Of a stretch of DNA of 64,000 nt, positions 7,981-16,376 are shown in pieces. The translations under genes and the position numbers were made by a program. Source of the DNA: Pseudofulvibacter geojedonensis. Its GTDB lineage: Bacteria; Bacteroidota; Bacteroidia; Flavobacteriales; Flavobacteriaceae. Location of the stretch: positions 62,001 through 126,000 of the forward strand of contig NZ_JBHTJM010000009.1 of assembly GCF_042675745.1 (NCBI RefSeq). The letters are read 5' to 3'. Position 1 is the first letter of the stretch. The number at the start of each line of letters is the position of its first letter. A model generated the notes under the pieces. That model was not told the DNA's origin and ran no database searches. It saw nothing but the letters and a program-made list of their open reading frames with translations.

Positions 7981-8616
7981 TTATTTTCCTCCCATAGCAG
8001 ATAACATTCCACCATATACTCCGTTTAACGAAGATAAGTTAGAAGTTAATGAAGCCATTTGAGCTTGTAAATTCTCAGCATTATCTGCTGCTGCTTTATT
8101 AGCTTCAGCCTGACGAGAAGCAGATTCCATTTGAACTTTATATAAAGAGTTTAAAGACTCCATTTGTCCAGCAGCTAATGATAACTGCTCAGAATATTTC
8201 TTAGTTGCAGCGATAGAATCAACAGCAGGTTGAATGTTATCTGCCGCTCCTTTAAAGTTTTGGATAGAAGTACTTAAAGAAGACATTAAGTTAGCATCTA
8301 ACTTAGCTTCTTTTAACATGTTATCTAATTTCTGAGATAACATAGATTGAGCATCACCTTTAACTTCTTTCTTCTTTCCTCCTTTAGACTCTCCTCCAGC
8401 TAATTCTGGGTAAACTAAAGACCAGTCTAAATCTTCGTGAACTGGTTCAAATGCTGATAATGCGAAAATTGCTGCCTCTGCTCCTAATCCGATGATTAAC
8501 ATTGCGCTTGCTCCTGGCCAGTGCATTAATTTAAAAAGTGCTCCTAAAATTACAACTGCTGCTCCTAAACCGTAAGCAAGTGCCATAAACTTTTTGTATC
8601 CTTTTGATTGTGCCAT
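7981..8616 (-). CDS. gldL: Gliding motility/T9SS motor protein GldL, 211 aa
   Basis: Inner-membrane stator-like subunit. Two transmembrane helices are visible (about 10-31 and 36-56). The second carries the buried glutamate Glu47 in GLGAEAAIF, equivalent to the proton-pathway Glu49 of F. johnsoniae GldL, with a further Glu57 at the membrane edge. A cytoplasmic, Ala/Gln-rich, probably coiled-coil tail follows. Lies between gldK and gldM. Confidence 0.97.
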   Translation of the reverse strand: MAQSKGYKKFMALAYGLGAAVVILGALFKLMHWPGASAMLIIGLGAEAAIFALSAFEPVHEDLDWSLVYPELAGGESKGGKKKEVKGDAQSMLSQKLDNMLKEAKLDANLMSSLSTSIQNFKGAADNIQPAVDSIAATKKYSEQLSLAAGQMESLNSLYKVQMESASRQAEANKAAADNAENLQAQMASLTSNLSSLNGVYGGMLSAMGGK

Positions 8617-8696
8617 AATAAATAGTTTTTTGTTAAGTTAATAAAAATTTAAAGTTGGTATATAATAAATTGTATTGCTACAATTGAATTATCAAA

Positions 8697-10070
8697 TTAT
8701 CTAGCTGAGTTTTTAGACTGAGTTACATCTGTACCCATATAATCTTGTACAGTTCTAAATCCTAAATAACTACGAGCAGAATCTGCATATTCGTAATCAC
8801 GAGTACTTACTTGCAAGAAATAAGCAACATCTTTCCATGACCCACCACGAATTACTTTACGCATGTTTGATTTATCGTTCACACTTGGATTCATAGTAGA
8901 CATAAACTCGTATGATTTAGCATCGTAAGATGAAGCTGTCCATTCAGATACGTTACCTGCCATGTTAAATAAATTATAATCATTTGGCTGATAAGCAGTA
9001 GCCTCTACTGTATACAAAGCTTGATCTGCTGCATAATCTCCTCTTAACGGTTTGAAATTAGCCATAAAACAACCTCTGTCATTCTTAGCATAAGGCCCTC
9101 CCCATGGATATGTAGCTCCTTGAAGACCTCCTCTTGCTGCATATTCCCATTCTGCCTCAGATGGTAATCTAAAACGGTTAACATGCGCTCTTCCTTTCTT
9201 AATGAAAGAGTTTCTAAATAAAGTTCTCCAATCACAAAATGCTTTAGCTTGCTCCCAAGATATTCCAACTACTGGATAATTACCATAAGCGTCATGCCAA
9301 AAATAATCGTTGTGCATTGGTTCGTTATAAGAGTATGAGAAATCTCTAATCCAAGCCGTTGTATCTGGATATACTTCTACAGTATCTGTACGAATAAAAT
9401 CTTTTCTACGCTTCCCTTTGTTTTTTGCTTTAGCAGCCTCTTCTATATCTAACCACTTATAACGGTAAACAAACTTCTTAACATCCCAAGAACGAACTCC
9501 ATTATAAGATTCTTCAATAGGTAAATACATTGTATCCATAACCTCAGCATAATACTCATCTGGATACTCGTCTGTACTCAACACTATCTCTACATCATTA
9601 TTAAGCTTTCTACCTTCATAACCATCCATTAAACTATAGTAGTTATCTAACATATACTTATCATATACGCTAAGGTTAGCCGTATCAGCATCTTTAAATG
9701 CATATTTTCCAATTCCATCAGACTCAACATCTGTCTCACCTAATTCATCAGCTAAAATTGCTAATCGAGTTCTTACGATTGAATCTCGAACCCAAAAAAC
9801 GAATTGTCTATACTCGCTATTAGTAATTTCTGTTTCATCCATATAGAATGAACGTACAGTAACTGTTTTGGTTGGGGCATCTTGAACTGCTGGTCTATCT
9901 TCATCAGACTTACCCATTACAAATGAACCACCTGGAACTAATGTCATTCCGAAAGGTTGTTCTGGGTGCCATTTTTGGCCTTTTGCACCAACTAGTTGTC
10001 CGTTAGACTTCTTCTTTCCACAGCTGGCAAGAAGTGCAAAAACCATTGCAATAAATACAAATTTCTTCAT
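8697..10070 (-). CDS. gldK: Gliding motility/T9SS lipoprotein GldK, 457 aa
   Basis: Outer-membrane-associated lipoprotein that forms the periplasmic ring of the T9SS with GldN. The lipoprotein signal peptide ends LLASC (Cys17). The body is a formylglycine-generating-enzyme-like (SUMF1/FGE) fold with GGSFVMG, VVGISWEQAKAFCDW, RLPSEAEWEYAARGG, NMAGNVSEWTAS and VIRGGSW in the usual order. In GldK this fold is structural. A 167-bp gap to the upstream arginase-fold gene leaves room for its own promoter, but I see no clean TAnnTTTG there. Confidence 0.97.
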   Translation of the reverse strand: MKKFVFIAMVFALLASCGKKKSNGQLVGAKGQKWHPEQPFGMTLVPGGSFVMGKSDEDRPAVQDAPTKTVTVRSFYMDETEITNSEYRQFVFWVRDSIVRTRLAILADELGETDVESDGIGKYAFKDADTANLSVYDKYMLDNYYSLMDGYEGRKLNNDVEIVLSTDEYPDEYYAEVMDTMYLPIEESYNGVRSWDVKKFVYRYKWLDIEEAAKAKNKGKRRKDFIRTDTVEVYPDTTAWIRDFSYSYNEPMHNDYFWHDAYGNYPVVGISWEQAKAFCDWRTLFRNSFIKKGRAHVNRFRLPSEAEWEYAARGGLQGATYPWGGPYAKNDRGCFMANFKPLRGDYAADQALYTVEATAYQPNDYNLFNMAGNVSEWTASSYDAKSYEFMSTMNPSVNDKSNMRKVIRGGSWKDVAYFLQVSTRDYEYADSARSYLGFRTVQDYMGTDVTQSKNSAR

Positions 10071-10237
10071 AGAAACAGTGTCTTATATTAATATCTTATT
10101 AATTTCAAAGGCGTAAACATATCTATATATTTTTAAAAAAACAACTTTTTATTTAAAAAATCCTTTAAACTAGAGTCAAAAAAATAGTGATTCAACTATG
10201 AAAATAGCCGTTAATCGGATTTTTCCTTAAACAATTG

Positions 10238-11404
10238 TTAAATTAAGCTTTTCCTGAACGCCTTATAAATTCTATCAGGGATTTGATGGTCACAAGCTAC
10301 TAAATAATCTTCTTGTGTGCAAGATATTAACGTAGCTCTTTTATATTTATTGTTTTCTAGCTCATTTTCTGGTAATTGAACCCACCATCTCCTGCTAACT
10401 AAACTTTCGAAGAATACTAAGTCCATATCTGGAGAAGGAACAATATATTTTTTAAAATGACTATCTGAAGAAAACGAAGGCTCTATTATTCTACAATTAA
10501 CACCTTCTATGTAATACCATAAAATTTGAGCCAATAACATTTCACCTGAATCAGATAAATTATTATTCAACTCAAACAAACCAAATGAAGTAACCTTATT
10601 ACTTAAACCCGCATATCGAGCAATAGCACATGCTTCTTTACCCGAAAAACCATTAGGAGACTTATACCCTTTCCCTTGTGATAATTCTGAAGCTTGTATG
10701 GATGTTATATCAAAACTAACTATGTCTGCATCTCTAGTTAAGGGTTCTACTAAATTAATATTTGCGCAAACATCTCCTAAACGGTACGCATCAAAATACA
10801 GTTTTTTAATTAAGTCTATTTCTTCTTGGGAATTGTAATATGTTTGAAAACCTATATTTGAATAGTTTAAAAGATTGTTGGGCTCATTAACAATAATACT
10901 ATTCATATAGTTATTATTCTTAATCCCATCTGAAACATCTCTCAAATCAAATTTAGCATCTACACAAACCAGATTCACCATCTGATCTAAATCATCATAA
11001 GCTCTATATAGTGCATAGGTTAAATCATTAGACCCACCTATAACCACTGGAATTGCTCCAATTTTAATAATTTCTGAAACCAACTTTTTTACTGCAAAAT
11101 AAGTATCATCTACAGTAGCTCCTGGCGAAACATTACCTATATCTACAATTTTTCCTTGCCAATTACCCGGAAACAGCTCACAAAAAGCATTACGAATACC
11201 ATCAAAACTCAAGCTCTCACCTAAATAATTAATATCGTTTCTATTTTCTATCACCCCAAATAAAACCAAGTTTCCTTTTTCAATAGTAGGAAAAACATCT
11301 TTCTCTTTATAAAAGGATATTTGCCTCCCTATTGATTGATCGTTCTGCAATAAAGCATGAGCAACAACTTGTTTTGATACGGGTGTTAGAAAATCAACTA
11401 TCAT
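10238..11404 (-). CDS. Arginase/formimidoylglutamase-fold protein with degenerate metal site, 388 aa
   Basis: The overall architecture is that of ureohydrolases (arginase, agmatinase, formimidoylglutamase). The dimanganese ligands are broken. The GGxH motif is GGSND (His to Asn126), DAHxD is DAKFD (His to Lys151), and SxDxD is SFDITS (second Asp to Thr234). Only Asp149, Asp153 and Asp232 of the six ligands remain, so ordinary arginase chemistry is unlikely and a structural or regulatory role is inferred. The start ATG overlaps the topA stop as ATGA, indicating translational coupling. It sits directly upstream of gldK. Databases would probably label it formimidoylglutamase, which the residues do not support. 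Confidence 0.85.
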   Translation of the reverse strand: MIVDFLTPVSKQVVAHALLQNDQSIGRQISFYKEKDVFPTIEKGNLVLFGVIENRNDINYLGESLSFDGIRNAFCELFPGNWQGKIVDIGNVSPGATVDDTYFAVKKLVSEIIKIGAIPVVIGGSNDLTYALYRAYDDLDQMVNLVCVDAKFDLRDVSDGIKNNNYMNSIIVNEPNNLLNYSNIGFQTYYNSQEEIDLIKKLYFDAYRLGDVCANINLVEPLTRDADIVSFDITSIQASELSQGKGYKSPNGFSGKEACAIARYAGLSNKVTSFGLFELNNNLSDSGEMLLAQILWYYIEGVNCRIIEPSFSSDSHFKKYIVPSPDMDLVFFESLVSRRWWVQLPENELENNKYKRATLISCTQEDYLVACDHQIPDRIYKAFRKSLI

Positions 11405-13899
11405 TTTTTAGTGGTCTTTTTCTTGGTAGTTTTCTTTTTTGCAGCTTTTTTCTTTGGCATTTTCTCTTCAATTAAAGCTTGGGCTTTCTCTAATGTAATT
11501 TCTGAAACATCAACTGTTTTTGCCAGCTCAACTTTAATTTTACCTTTTATAATATTATGTCTACCCCAACGAGCTTTTTCAATTCTTATACCTTCGTCTT
11601 CCCAATTAACTACAAGTTTATCTATCTCCTTCTGCTTTTTAACCTTTATCAACTCTTCAATATCAGCTTTCGTTAAATTGTCGTAATCGTATTTCTTATT
11701 TACATTAATAAAAATACCATTCCATTTGATAAACGGTCCAAATCGACCTACACCTTTGGTTACATCATGACCCTCGTAATTATGAATTGGGGCATCTGCT
11801 TTCTTTTTTAATTCAATTAATTCTATGGCTCGATCTAAATCGACATCCATAGCATTTTCTCCTTTATCTAAAGAAATGTACTTTGCTCCAAACTTAACAT
11901 ATGGACCAAATCGCCCATTACTAACAACCACATCTTCTCCTTCATATACCCCTAAACTTTTAGGTAACTTAAATAAATCTAACGCCTCTTCAAAGGTTAT
12001 AGAACCTAAACTCTGATCTTCTGTAAGACTTGCAAACAGTGGTTTTTCTTCTTCTTCTGCCGTACCTATCTGAACCATTGCTCCGTAACGACCCAAACGA
12101 ACACTAACCTGCCTTCCAGTTTCTGGATGCACTCCTAAAATACGCTCTCCACTTTCTCTAGCCGCATTTTCTTGTACTTCTAATACATGAGGATGGAATT
12201 CCTTATAAAAGTCTTGCATCATTTTCTTCCAATCTTCTCCACCAGATGCTATTAAATCAAACGTCTCCTCTACTTTAGCTGTGAAATTATAATCTAAAAT
12301 ATTTTCAAAGTTATTTACTAAAAAGTCATTTACAATCATTCCAATATCTGTAGGAACCAATTTTCCTTTATCTGAACCTACTTTTTCTGTTAGTGATTTA
12401 TCTGTAATATCATTCCCCACCAACATTAACTGATTGTAATTTCTTTCTACACCTTCTACCTGCCCTTTTTCTACATAATTTCTATTCTGAATCGTAGAAA
12501 TAGTAGGCGCATAAGTTGACGGACGACCAATACCCAGTTCTTCTAACTTCTTAACTAAAGAAGCCTCTGTATATCGGTATGGAGGTCTTGTAAAACGTTC
12601 AGTAGCTGTAATAAACTTTTTCTGAACCAAATCACCCTGTTTCATTACAGGCAACATACCATCTTGCTCTTCTTCTTCATTATCTGTTCCTTCTAAATAC
12701 ACCTTTAAGAAACCATCAAACTTAATCATCTCTCCATTAGCTACAAATTGCTCCTTATGGGTATTAGCAGATATTTTAACATTGGTTTTTTCTAATTGAG
12801 CATCACTCATCTGAGACGCTAATGTTCTTTTCCAGATTAAATCATACAAACGAGATTGGTCTCTTTCTAAATCAGCCGAGTGCCTACTCATATCCGTAGG
12901 ACGAATTGCTTCGTGAGCTTCTTGAGCACCTTTATTTTTAGTAGCATAATTACGTGGCTGAGAATATTCACTTCCGTAATAACTCTCTATTTCTTTTTGC
13001 GCTGCATTAACAGCTTCTCCAGATAAATTCACACTATCTGTTCTCATATAAGTTATCAAACCTTGCTCATACAAACGCTGAGCAACTTGCATTGTTCTAG
13101 AAACTGAAAAATATAATTTTCTAGAAGCCTCTTGTTGCAATGTTGATGTTGTAAACGGAGCAGCTGGAGATTTTTTAGCTGGCTTTTTAGTTAAGTCTGC
13201 TATACTAAAATCTGCTAATTTATTTTTTTCTAAAAAAGCTAAAGCCTCTTCTTTGGTTTTAAATTCTTTAGGTAATTTCGCTTTAAAGCTTTTTCCTTCT
13301 GTTGTAGCAAATTCAGCTGTAATTTTATAAGATGCCTGAGTTTTAAATTCTTGAATATCTCTTTCTCTCTCTACAATTAAACGAACCGAAACAGATTGCA
13401 CTCTACCAGCAGACAAACCTCTTTTAACTTTTCTCCAAAGCACAGGAGATAACTCATACCCTACCAATCTATCTAATACTCTTCTCGCCTGCTGAGCATT
13501 AACTAAATTATAATCTATATCTCTTGGGTTTTCTATAGCTTTAGTAATAGCGTTTTTGGTAATTGAATTAAAAACGATACGTTTGGTTTTGCTTTTATCT
13601 AGCTTTAATGTTTCTGCTAAATGCCATGCTATTGCCTCTCCCTCTCGATCTTCATCGGAAGCTAACCATATAGTCTCCGCTTTTTTAGCTAAATCTTTTA
13701 ATTTTTTAACAACAGCTTTTTTATCTGATGACACGACATATTTAGGATCAAAACTACCTTCAACATCTACCCCCAACTCTTTTGCAGGCAAGTCTGCAAT
13801 ATGCCCATAACTAGATTCTACTTTAAAATCTTTTCCTAGAAATTTTTCAATAGTTTTTGCCTTAGCAGGTGACTCTACTATAACTAAATTTTTCGCCAT
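11401..13899 (-). CDS. topA: DNA topoisomerase I, 832 aa
   Basis: Type IA topoisomerase relaxing negative supercoils. It begins KNLVIVESPAKAKTIEKFLG (TOPRIM domain) with the acidic ASDEDREGEAIAWHL motif. The active-site tyrosine lies in GLITYMRTDSV, and GRPSTYAPTI follows. The C-terminal part contains Toprim_Crpt-like repeats (RFGPYVKFG, RFGPFIKWNG) rather than zinc fingers and ends in a Lys/Thr-rich tail. The ATG at 13899 is preferred over the TTG one codon upstream. A TACTTTTG element at 13929-13922 (minus strand) fits a promoter 23 bp upstream. The gene shares an ATGA overlap with the downstream arginase-fold gene. Confidence 0.97.
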   Translation of the reverse strand: MAKNLVIVESPAKAKTIEKFLGKDFKVESSYGHIADLPAKELGVDVEGSFDPKYVVSSDKKAVVKKLKDLAKKAETIWLASDEDREGEAIAWHLAETLKLDKSKTKRIVFNSITKNAITKAIENPRDIDYNLVNAQQARRVLDRLVGYELSPVLWRKVKRGLSAGRVQSVSVRLIVERERDIQEFKTQASYKITAEFATTEGKSFKAKLPKEFKTKEEALAFLEKNKLADFSIADLTKKPAKKSPAAPFTTSTLQQEASRKLYFSVSRTMQVAQRLYEQGLITYMRTDSVNLSGEAVNAAQKEIESYYGSEYSQPRNYATKNKGAQEAHEAIRPTDMSRHSADLERDQSRLYDLIWKRTLASQMSDAQLEKTNVKISANTHKEQFVANGEMIKFDGFLKVYLEGTDNEEEEQDGMLPVMKQGDLVQKKFITATERFTRPPYRYTEASLVKKLEELGIGRPSTYAPTISTIQNRNYVEKGQVEGVERNYNQLMLVGNDITDKSLTEKVGSDKGKLVPTDIGMIVNDFLVNNFENILDYNFTAKVEETFDLIASGGEDWKKMMQDFYKEFHPHVLEVQENAARESGERILGVHPETGRQVSVRLGRYGAMVQIGTAEEEEKPLFASLTEDQSLGSITFEEALDLFKLPKSLGVYEGEDVVVSNGRFGPYVKFGAKYISLDKGENAMDVDLDRAIELIELKKKADAPIHNYEGHDVTKGVGRFGPFIKWNGIFINVNKKYDYDNLTKADIEELIKVKKQKEIDKLVVNWEDEGIRIEKARWGRHNIIKGKIKVELAKTVDVSEITLEKAQALIEEKMPKKKAAKKKTTKKKTTKK

Positions 13900-13921
13900 C
13901 AATTACACTTTTTATATTTTG

Positions 13922-13929
13922 CAAAAGTA
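13922..13929 (-). promoter_or_regulatory. Minus-7 element of topA
   Basis: TACTTTTG on the minus strand fits TAnnTTTG and lies 22 bp upstream of the topA ATG. No well-spaced TTG is seen. Confidence 0.45.
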
Positions 13930-13949
13930 TATCAAAAAAACAAATAATT

Positions 13950-13993
13950 AAAAAAAGCCTGTTTCTCAACTAAAAATAGTCAAAAAAACAGGC
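13950..13993 (-). terminator. Intrinsic terminator upstream of topA
   Basis: On the minus strand GCCTGTTT and AAACAGGC form a stem with a long AT-rich loop and are followed by TTTTTT. It separates the membrane-protein gene (stop at 14017) from topA. Confidence 0.7.
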
Positions 13994-14016
13994 CTCAAAA
14001 AAAGCTAATTTTTCTA

Positions 14017-14799
14017 CTATTCTCTCCCTATTTCATCTATCGAGTTTTCATCAGAAAAACCTATCGCTTCTTTGTACATTATATATAATGGTATGTATAT
14101 AAAACTCATTGTTACATAAATACCTATTCCACAAGCTAAAAGCCCCACAAACATAGCTAAGAAATAAGCAACTATTGAAATACCCATAGTTAACCACCAA
14201 TATTTCATTCCAATTTTAAAAGACATTTTAAGCAAATCTCTTGCACTAAGCTCTTGATTAAAAGAAAAAACCACTGGTAAATACATTAAAGGCACAGCCA
14301 AAATAATTGCTGGTATAATAAACAGAAAGAGACCTACTACTATAATTAACATTGTATAAAGACCTAGCACAAATAGCTTTTTAAAGTTTTTCTTCTTTAA
14401 AAAAAAGAAATAATCGTCCGATTCACTACTATTAGTAAAATCTTTGGTTTTGCAAATTCTATAAAAAGCTGCTCTAAATGAAAATTGAACTCCCAACATA
14501 ACTCCCATCATGCAAATCATGAAAACAAACATCAATACACTCAGTACTATTGCAACACCAATTGAAGTTTCTTCCGAAAACTGACCACTTTCTGCCACTA
14601 AACCCAAAGGAACCATTATCACAATCATAGGGATATACATCAAAAAAACAATAGGCATCATTACCAAACCTCCTATTAAAGCACTTAACAAACCCTGGAG
14701 CCATACTTTTTTAAAAAGCTCTATACTTTCTTCTAAAACACCACCAAATGTTTTATTAAATGGTTTATTCAATTTCCTTTCTAATTCTATCTCATTCAT
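14017..14799 (-). CDS. Multi-pass membrane protein of unknown function, 260 aa
   Basis: About five or six hydrophobic helices after a cytoplasmic N-terminus with the segment FGGVLEESIELFKKVWLQG, typical of poorly characterised Bacteroidota integral membrane proteins. I can assign no function. Several Gly/Met-rich helices are seen in the first half, and a charged loop (SSESDDYFFFLKKKNFKK) sits in the middle. The ATG at 14799 is chosen. Upstream TTG/ATG codons at 14826 and 14823 overlap the TATATTTG minus-7 element at 14831-14824. The gene is divergent from miaB with a 9-bp palindrome between them. Confidence 0.75.
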   Translation of the reverse strand: MNEIELERKLNKPFNKTFGGVLEESIELFKKVWLQGLLSALIGGLVMMPIVFLMYIPMIVIMVPLGLVAESGQFSEETSIGVAIVLSVLMFVFMICMMGVMLGVQFSFRAAFYRICKTKDFTNSSESDDYFFFLKKKNFKKLFVLGLYTMLIIVVGLFLFIIPAIILAVPLMYLPVVFSFNQELSARDLLKMSFKIGMKYWWLTMGISIVAYFLAMFVGLLACGIGIYVTMSFIYIPLYIMYKEAIGFSDENSIDEIGRE

Positions 14800-14823
14800 A
14801 GTTATTGCTGTTAGTTTAAGCAT

Positions 14824-14831
14824 CAAATATA
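14824..14831 (-). promoter_or_regulatory. Minus-7 element of the membrane-protein gene
   Basis: TATATTTG on the minus strand matches TAnnTTTG, 24 bp upstream of the chosen ATG at 14799. It supports the shorter start, because the longer frame would begin inside it. Confidence 0.5.
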
Positions 14832-14851
14832 CAATTAGACAACAATTATTT

Positions 14852-14872
14852 AAACTGTCATATTGACAGTTT
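14852..14872. promoter_or_regulatory. Perfect palindrome in the divergent miaB promoter region
   Basis: AAACTGTCA and TGACAGTTT form 9-bp arms around a TAT centre. It overlaps the TTG (minus-33) element of miaB and lies about 20 bp from the minus-7 element of the divergent gene, a good place for an operator. The regulator is not known. Confidence 0.55.
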
Positions 14873-14893
14873 TCTAATTTAGCACTATCTTTG
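14863..14893 (+). promoter_or_regulatory. Promoter of miaB
   Basis: TTG at 14863-14865, a 20-bp spacer and TATCTTTG at 14886-14893 match the Bacteroidota consensus, 28 bp before the miaB ATG. Confidence 0.7.
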
Positions 14894-14921
14894 CAAACTG
14901 AAAAAGACAGATTATTACAGA

Positions 14922-16373
14922 ATGGAGAAGATTATAGACGAAAATAAGCAAGGCCAAAAACTAGCCACAACTTACAAAGAAGGAAATACCCGTAAAGTAT
15001 TTATTGAGAGTTATGGATGTCAAATGAATTTTTCTGACAGTGAAATTGTAGCTTCTATACTCGAAAAAGAAGGCTTTAATAGCACTCAAAACCTAGAAGA
15101 TGCCGATTTGGTTTTGGTAAACACTTGTTCTATTCGTGATAAAGCCGAACAAACCGTAAGAGCTCGTTTGCAAAAATATAACAAAGTAAAACGAAAGTTG
15201 AACCCTAAAATGAAAGTTGGAGTTTTAGGTTGTATGGCTGAGCGTTTAAAAGAAAAATTCTTAGAAGAAGAAAAAATTGTCGACTTAGTTGTTGGACCCG
15301 ATGCCTATAAAGATCTTCCTAATCTAATAAACGAAGTTGACGAAGGCAGAGATGCCATAAATGTAATTCTCTCTAAAGAAGAAACTTATGGAGATATTTC
15401 TCCTGTTCGTTTGAACTCTGATGGAATATCTGCTTTTGTATCTATAACTCGTGGGTGCGACAACATGTGCACATTCTGTGTAGTTCCTTTTACCAGAGGA
15501 AGAGAACGTAGTAGAGACCCACAATCTATATTATCTGAGATTAACGATTTAGTAGAAAAAGGGTTTAAAGAAGTTACTCTTTTAGGTCAGAATGTAGATA
15601 GCTATTTATGGTACGGTGGCGGACTAAAAAAAGATTTTAGTAAAGCTTCTGAAATACAAAAAGCTACAGCTGTAGATTTTGCTAAGTTGTTAGATATGAC
15701 AGCAACCAAATTCCCTAAACTACGTATTCGTTTCTCTACATCTAACCCTCAAGACATGAGTTTAGATGTAATACACACTATGGCCAAACATAGAAACATC
15801 TGTAAATATATTCACTTACCTGTTCAGAGTGGTAGTAATAGAATTTTAAAGAAAATGAACCGTCAACATACTCGTGAAGAATACATGGAGTTAGTTGATA
15901 ATATTTATAAAATCATTCCTGAAGTTTCTTTATCGCAAGACATGATTACCGGCTTCCCTACTGAAACTGAAGAAGACCATCAATATACTTTAGACTTGAT
16001 TAGATATGTTAAATATGATTATGGCTTTATGTTTGCATACTCTGAAAGACCAGGAACCTTAGCTGCTAGGAAGTTTGAAGATGATGTACCCTTAGATGTA
16101 AAAAAACGTAGACTTCAAGAAGTTATTGATCTTCAGCGAGAAGTTGGTTACGAACGCTTAAAAATGCACGTAGGTAAAACACAAGAGGTTTTAATTGAAA
16201 AAACTTCTAAGAAGTCTGACAAACATTGGGCTGGAAGAAACACACAAAACAACATGGTTGTTTTTCCTAAAACCGAAAATTACAAACCTGGCGATTTTGT
16301 AAATGTAAAAATACTAGACTGCACAACAGCTACATTTATAGGTGAAGCAGTTGACTATTCAGACAATAATTAG
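14922..16373 (+). CDS. miaB: tRNA-2-methylthio-N6-dimethylallyladenosine synthase MiaB, 483 aa
   Basis: Radical-SAM methylthiotransferase that adds the 2-methylthio group to i6A37 of tRNAs reading UNN codons. The N-terminal UPF0004 domain carries three Cys for the second cluster (YGCQMN, NTCSIR, LGCMAE). The radical-SAM triad is CDNMCTFC (about residue 180), and a C-terminal TRAM domain follows. The length is slightly above average because of the N-terminal extension. It is followed after 3 bp by the sigma-54 activator gene, so the two are likely one operon. Confidence 0.97.
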   Translation: MEKIIDENKQGQKLATTYKEGNTRKVFIESYGCQMNFSDSEIVASILEKEGFNSTQNLEDADLVLVNTCSIRDKAEQTVRARLQKYNKVKRKLNPKMKVGVLGCMAERLKEKFLEEEKIVDLVVGPDAYKDLPNLINEVDEGRDAINVILSKEETYGDISPVRLNSDGISAFVSITRGCDNMCTFCVVPFTRGRERSRDPQSILSEINDLVEKGFKEVTLLGQNVDSYLWYGGGLKKDFSKASEIQKATAVDFAKLLDMTATKFPKLRIRFSTSNPQDMSLDVIHTMAKHRNICKYIHLPVQSGSNRILKKMNRQHTREEYMELVDNIYKIIPEVSLSQDMITGFPTETEEDHQYTLDLIRYVKYDYGFMFAYSERPGTLAARKFEDDVPLDVKKRRLQEVIDLQREVGYERLKMHVGKTQEVLIEKTSKKSDKHWAGRNTQNNMVVFPKTENYKPGDFVNVKILDCTTATFIGEAVDYSDNN

Positions 16374-16376
16374 AAA

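Noticed and set aside
11411..11686. Plus-strand open frame rich in Phe and Val
   Set aside because: It is the reverse complement of the Lys/Thr-rich tail of topA, and codon use follows topA rather than a separate gene.
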